From contig OMXP01000012.1 of NCBI GenBank assembly GCA_900315055.1, positions 1-53,962 on the forward strand: DNA of 53,962 nucleotides. Reading direction: 5' to 3'. The notes under the pieces were generated by a model. It worked only from the letters and a program-made list of their open reading frames with translations. It did no database searches and was not told where the DNA came from. The stretch comes from an uncultured Lachnospiraceae bacterium (GTDB lineage: Bacteria; Bacillota; Clostridia; Lachnospirales; Lachnospiraceae). The first letter of the stretch is position 1. Every line of letters begins with the position of its first letter. Positions 50,083 through 53,962 of the stretch are shown here, piece after piece. A program made the position numbers and the translations under genes.

Positions 50083-51252
50083 ATGGAACGCGAATGCTAT
50101 CTGGATAACTCGGCAACGACCAGGGTCTTCCCCGAGGTTGCCGCACTCATGAATAAAATCTATCTCGAGGAGTACGGAAACCCCTCGAGCATGCACCACA
50201 AGGGGGTCGAGGCGGAGCGGGAACTTCGAACCGCCAGGGAGACATTGGCCTCGATCCTGAAGTGCGAGCCGAAGAACATTTACTTTACGTCCTGCGGCAC
50301 GGAGTCCGACAACATCTCCCTCATCGGAGGCGCCCTTGCAAACCAGAGGGCCGGGAAGCACCTGATCACGACAAAGATCGAGCACCCGGCGATCCTTGAG
50401 ACCATGAAATATCTCGAGTCTTTAGGGTTTGAAGTGACGTATCTCGACGTCGATGAGAACGGCCTTGTGACACCAAAGGAGGTCGCGGACGCGGTGCGGC
50501 CGGACACGATCCTCGTCTCCGTCATGCACACGAACAACGAGATCGGATCCCTCGAGCCGATCACGGAAATCGGAGCCGCCATCAAGGAGAAGAACCCGAA
50601 CACCCTCTTCCATGTGGACGCGGTGCAGGGCTTCGGGAAGGCAAGGATCGTGCCGAAAAAGCAGCACATCGACTTTCTCTCCGCATCCGGCCACAAGATC
50701 CACGCGGCAAAGGGCGTAGGACTCCTGTATGTCGGCGACGGGGTGAAGGTAAAGCCGATCCTCTTTGGCGGCGGACAGCAGGGCGGCCTTCGCTCCGGCA
50801 CGGAGAATGTCGCGGGAGCAGCCGGCATGGCACTTGCCGCGAAGATGATCTACGACGACTTTGACAGTAAGATCGACAAGCTCTACCAGATGAAGGAGTA
50901 CTTCATCGAACAGGTCTCTTCGATCGAGGGTGTCCATGTGAACGGTCTGCACGGACTCTCCGTTAGGCAGACAGCGCCCCATGTCATCTCGCTCTCCATC
51001 GAGGGCGTTAGGGCAGAGGTGCTGCTGCATGCCCTTGAGGAGAAGGGCATCTACGTCTCCTCGGGCTCTGCCTGCTCGAGCAACCGCCCGCATCTGTCCC
51101 AGACGCTCCTTGCGACCGGGACGCCGGAGCAGTATCTCGACAGCACCATCCGGATCTCGACGGGTGTGATGAACACAATGGATGACATGACCTATGCGGC
51201 AGATGCCTTAAAGGAGCTCCTGCCGTTCCTTCGGCGCTATACCAGACAGTGA
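50083..51252 (+). CDS. Cysteine desulfurase (NifS/IscS-like)
   Basis: 389 residues from ATG50083 (TTGGAG eight bases upstream). PLP enzyme taking sulfur from Cys as a persulfide. The start ECYLDNSATTRVFPEV, the PLP lysine in SASGHKIHAAKG, GGGQQGGLRSGTENV, and the sulfur-carrying Cys in SSGSACSSNRP are all present; the Cys loop is of the longer, mobile class I type. The next gene is thiI, eight bases on, so the sulfur very probably goes to ThiI for 4-thiouridine in tRNA, as in the NifZ-ThiI pair of Bacillus, rather than to cluster assembly. Confidence 0.94.
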   Translation: MERECYLDNSATTRVFPEVAALMNKIYLEEYGNPSSMHHKGVEAERELRTARETLASILKCEPKNIYFTSCGTESDNISLIGGALANQRAGKHLITTKIEHPAILETMKYLESLGFEVTYLDVDENGLVTPKEVADAVRPDTILVSVMHTNNEIGSLEPITEIGAAIKEKNPNTLFHVDAVQGFGKARIVPKKQHIDFLSASGHKIHAAKGVGLLYVGDGVKVKPILFGGGQQGGLRSGTENVAGAAGMALAAKMIYDDFDSKIDKLYQMKEYFIEQVSSIEGVHVNGLHGLSVRQTAPHVISLSIEGVRAEVLLHALEEKGIYVSSGSACSSNRPHLSQTLLATGTPEQYLDSTIRISTGVMNTMDDMTYAADALKELLPFLRRYTRQ

Positions 51253-51260
51253 GGTAAACC

Positions 51261-52565
51261 ATGCAGTACCATGCATTTCTGATCAAATATGCGGAGATCG
51301 GCATCAAGGGAAAGAACCGGAACCACTTCGAGGAGGCGCTGGTCCAGCAGATCCGCCTTGCGCTGAAGCGGTGCGAGGGAAAGTTTGCGGTGGACAGGAC
51401 ATCAGGCCGCGTCTTTATCTACTGCGAGGCAGAATATGACTACGACGAGGTGGTCGATGCCCTGCAGCACGTGTTCGGCATCGTCGGCATCTGCCCGATG
51501 GTGATCCTGCAGCGCGTGCCGGTGCCGGAGCTTTTGAAGGAAGCTGCAAAGTTCTTCGGCGGCGAGTATCCGGACCGGAACGTCACCTTCAAGGTGCACA
51601 CAAGGCGTCTTGACAAGAACTATCCCATGGAGTCCATGGAGATCAACGCCGAGATCGGAGAGGAGATCCTTAACGATTACCCGGAAGCAAAGGTCGATGT
51701 CCATGAGCCTGAGGTTCTGTTAAACGTGGAGATCCGGGAGCGGATCTATCTCTACTCCCATGTCATCCCGGGACCCGGAGGACTGCCTCTTGGGGTGTCC
51801 GGAAAGGCCATGCTTCTCTTATCCGGCGGCATCGATTCACCGGTTGCGGGCTACATGTGCGCAAAGAGAGGCCTTAGGCTTGATGCGACCTACTTCAACG
51901 CACCGCCCTATACGAGCGAGCGCGCCCTGCAGAAGGTCATCGACCTTGCCCGCATCATCTCGCGCTACACGGGACCGATCTACCTCCACAACATCAACTT
52001 CACGAAGATCCAGCTCTACATCTATGACCGCTGCCCGCACGATGAGCTGACGATCATCATGAGACGGTACATGATGCGGATTGCGGAGCTCATCGCCCGC
52101 CACAGCGAGTGCGAGGCCCTGATCACCGGAGAGAGCATCGGCCAGGTGGCAAGCCAGACGACGAGGTCTCTTGCCGTGACGAACGAGGTCTGCGCGATGC
52201 CGGTGTTCCGTCCCCTGATCGCCTTCGACAAGGAGGACATCATCACGATCTCGAGAAAGATCGAGGCCTTTGACACCTCCATCGAGCCCTACGAGGACTG
52301 CTGCACGATCTTTGTCGCAAAGCACCCCGTGACCCGCCCGAATGCAGGCGTCATCCGAAAGCACGAGCACAACCTCGACGAGAAGATCGACGGGATGGTC
52401 CTCGAGGCCTTAAAGACCGATGAGATCCTCTTCGTGGATCCCGACGGCTCCCACGTCATCAAACACAGGGAGGACGAGAAGGAAGACATCGCCCAGATGG
52501 ACGAGATCCACCTCGAGAACAGCCCGGAGCGCTCGGCCTTTGGCGGCAGGGACATGGAGCTGTAA
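51261..52565 (+). CDS. thiI: ThiI, tRNA 4-thiouridine synthetase
   Basis: 434 residues. Ferredoxin-like and THUMP domains (1-165, KYAEIGIKGKNRNHFEEALV), then the PP-loop ATPase with LLLSGGIDSPVAGYM and TGESIGQVASQTTRSLAVTN. It adenylates U8 of tRNA and transfers sulfur. The C-terminal rhodanese domain of the Escherichia enzyme is missing, as in Bacillus, so sulfur must come directly from the desulfurase encoded just upstream. A charged tail (about 395-434) follows. Confidence 0.96.
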   Translation: MQYHAFLIKYAEIGIKGKNRNHFEEALVQQIRLALKRCEGKFAVDRTSGRVFIYCEAEYDYDEVVDALQHVFGIVGICPMVILQRVPVPELLKEAAKFFGGEYPDRNVTFKVHTRRLDKNYPMESMEINAEIGEEILNDYPEAKVDVHEPEVLLNVEIRERIYLYSHVIPGPGGLPLGVSGKAMLLLSGGIDSPVAGYMCAKRGLRLDATYFNAPPYTSERALQKVIDLARIISRYTGPIYLHNINFTKIQLYIYDRCPHDELTIIMRRYMMRIAELIARHSECEALITGESIGQVASQTTRSLAVTNEVCAMPVFRPLIAFDKEDIITISRKIEAFDTSIEPYEDCCTIFVAKHPVTRPNAGVIRKHEHNLDEKIDGMVLEALKTDEILFVDPDGSHVIKHREDEKEDIAQMDEIHLENSPERSAFGGRDMEL

Positions 52566-52610
52566 TTCGTAAGCCCCCTGGAAACGTGCCCTGGAAACTG
52601 ACCAATACCT

Positions 52611-52655
52611 CCATCCGGAACGGGCCATGCCGCAGCTTTTCCGGGTGGAGCTTTT
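52611..52655 (+). terminator. Probable terminator of nifS-thiI
   Basis: CCATCCGGAA (52611-52620) pairs with TTCCGGGTGG (52639-52648) with one G-U pair, then AGCTTTTC. The 18-base loop makes it weaker than others here. Confidence 0.5.
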
Positions 52656-52706
52656 CATGTGCAGCAAAGCCTTTGTAAGACAACGCCCGGAAGAGAGGAG
52701 GCTGTC

Positions 52707-53921
52707 ATGTATCGCCTGTATGATAAAGACCGGTATGTCGCTTCCTTTGAGCTGACAGGCGACGTGCTCGGCAGTCCTCTGCGGATCGTCGAACACGGGA
52801 GTGCTCCCATGCCGCTTGGTGTGCAGGATGAAGACTTTGCGGCATGGCTGGACAGCCGGAAGGCCTCCAGACACAACGGGCGTCTTCTGCGCCTGATGCG
52901 GGAACTCGGGTGTGACAGGCTGGAAGGCTTTATCGCCGCCACGCATGCGGCCTCCCTCGTCGACACGTACTGGGTCAGGGAAGAGAGCGAAACACTTACC
53001 TGGCGGGATGTTTCGCTGTACCGGAATTCATTTGACGAGACGATGTCGAAGCTGGCGTTTTTCGGCCTTGACATACCGGACAGCCCGTTCACCGCGACAG
53101 CCCCGGAGCTTACGACAGACGGACAGTATCCGAAATGCTTCACGAGGAAGGAAAACAATGAGATTTACCTGCATAAGGCAGGTTTTTCCAGGAAGGAGGC
53201 TTCCAATGCCGGCCTGGAACCATACGTTGAATGCATGGCATCGGAACTGGCACAGATGATCTGTGCCCATGCGGTACCGTATACGCTGGACAGCATATAC
53301 GGCGTCCGTGTATCGAGCTGCAAATTATTTACATCGGAAGAGTACGGCCATGTTCCGATGGCCAGGATTCTTGACTGCCGGTCCCATCTCGACCGGATCC
53401 TGAAATATTATGCAGGCCTCGGGGCAGAAGAAGAATGCCGGCAGATGTTTGTGCTGGACTCCATAACATTCAATGAAGACCGCCATTTTGGAAATTTCGG
53501 CGTACTGGTTCAGAATGATACGCAGGAGCCGATCACCATCGCTCCGGTTTTTGACATGAACCGGGCTCTGCTTCCATACGAATCCCTGGAAGGACTTCGG
53601 GATATCGGCTATACTCTGTCCAAATATGCGCCAAAGATCGGCGATGATTTTCTGCAGATCGGGCAGGAGCTGTTAACAGACAGGATCCGGGATACCCTGA
53701 AAGGGCTTGAGGGCTTTCGGTTTTCGTTTCGAGGGGATGATGTTTTCCCGGCAGAACGGGTAGAGATACTGGAGCAGATGGTAAACCGGGCAGTCGAAGG
53801 GATTCTCAGGCCGGAGCGCATCACGACGCAGAGCATTTTCCCGTCAGGAAGCTTTAAACAGCAAAAAAGCCGTACTTGCACAGGGTACATAGTTCTGCTG
53901 GATTTTATCAAAATGAGGTGA
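52707..53921 (+). CDS. HipA-like kinase family protein
   Basis: 404 residues from ATG52707 with GAGAGGAGG upstream. The C-terminal lobe has a HipA-type catalytic segment FNEDRHFGNFGVL (Asp258, Arg, His260, Asn263) and a metal-binding VFDMNRALL (Asp283), while KPxxxx-type ATP contacts appear as NEIYLHKAGFSRKEA near 152-166. The N-terminal 110 residues do not match the usual HipA_N couple domain. No HipB-like DNA-binding gene is seen upstream; a partner could follow outside the window. HipA kinases phosphorylate aminoacyl-tRNA synthetases and cause dormancy; this subgroup is not characterised to my knowledge. Less GC-rich than core genes in its second half, so possibly acquired. Confidence 0.72.
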   Translation: MYRLYDKDRYVASFELTGDVLGSPLRIVEHGSAPMPLGVQDEDFAAWLDSRKASRHNGRLLRLMRELGCDRLEGFIAATHAASLVDTYWVREESETLTWRDVSLYRNSFDETMSKLAFFGLDIPDSPFTATAPELTTDGQYPKCFTRKENNEIYLHKAGFSRKEASNAGLEPYVECMASELAQMICAHAVPYTLDSIYGVRVSSCKLFTSEEYGHVPMARILDCRSHLDRILKYYAGLGAEEECRQMFVLDSITFNEDRHFGNFGVLVQNDTQEPITIAPVFDMNRALLPYESLEGLRDIGYTLSKYAPKIGDDFLQIGQELLTDRIRDTLKGLEGFRFSFRGDDVFPAERVEILEQMVNRAVEGILRPERITTQSIFPSGSFKQQKSRTCTGYIVLLDFIKMR

Positions 53922-53925
53922 AGAC

Positions 53926-53962
53926 TTGCCTAAAGCCCATCTGTACAGCTATATGCGCCCAA
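53926..53962 (+). CDS. Start of a further gene, cut by the window edge
   Basis: TTG53926 is preceded by GAGGTG five to ten bases upstream, inside the last codons of the HipA-like gene. The 12 codons read (M)PKAHLYSYMRP. Too short to identify. The tight spacing suggests co-transcription with the HipA-like gene. Confidence 0.4.
   Translation, partial: MPKAHLYSYMRP

Overview
The window is a chromosomal segment of a moderately GC-rich Gram-positive anaerobe, most likely a member of the Lachnospiraceae (class Clostridia). Supporting signs are a perfect CIRCE in front of hrcA-grpE-dnaK-dnaJ, the order uvrC-hprK-murB-rapZ-whiA-HPr-like, the lipid II amidation pair murT-gatD, a flavodoxin-ferredoxin fusion of the EFR1 type, a lysine/alanine-rich protein with a DUF6465-like end, and frequent TTG and GTG starts. 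I cannot name genus or species. I see no tRNA, rRNA or CRISPR array.

Layout. 1-1800 is an AT-rich accessory islet: the start of a transposase on the minus strand, then a three-gene toxin-antitoxin-chaperone unit (HicA toxin, HicB antitoxin with a long C-terminal tail, SecB-like chaperone) behind a promoter overlapped by a palindrome. 1900-10700 is envelope and transport: a glycerophosphodiesterase, an L,D-transpeptidase with a duplicated C-terminal motif, two MATE transporters, a DUF1624 membrane protein, and murT-gatD. 10750-17020 holds a TetR regulator, a gene-free 520-base stretch with a candidate small RNA, and genes resembling an extracellular polysaccharide export and acetylation set (flippase, MBOAT acyltransferase, AlgX/DHHW-type SGNH protein) followed by a lipid kinase. 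17100-27200 is mixed: a DUF1292 protein, a PAS/coiled-coil protein whose kinase core has lost the phospho-accepting histidine, an alpha/beta hydrolase, Mrp, Apt, a NYN-LOTUS RNA-binding protein, an SDR oxidoreductase, a truncated HicB, a YitT protein and an alanyl-tRNA editing enzyme.

27290-35850 is core: ftsH, then uvrC-hprK-murB-rapZ-whiA and an HPr-like protein with Glu15 instead of His15 but with Ser46 kept, so a Crh-type regulator that HPr kinase could act on. 35900-40660 is a TrpXYZ-like ABC importer run together with an EFR1 ferredoxin and a GNAT acetyltransferase. 40730-42780 has uppP, the lysine-rich protein and a small unknown protein. 42900-52570 is the CIRCE heat-shock operon followed by prmA, rsmE, a cysteine desulfurase and thiI, the last two forming a sulfur-transfer pair for tRNA thiolation. 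The right edge has a HipA-like kinase and the first codons of another gene, so both ends touch accessory DNA.

Most useful leads: the HicAB-SecB unit and its operator/leader; the kinase-dead PAS/coiled-coil protein; the promoters placed so that their start points fall inside the ascending arm of an intrinsic terminator (before prmA and before the ABC permease); the candidate small RNA beside tetR; the second start inside the lysine-rich protein.
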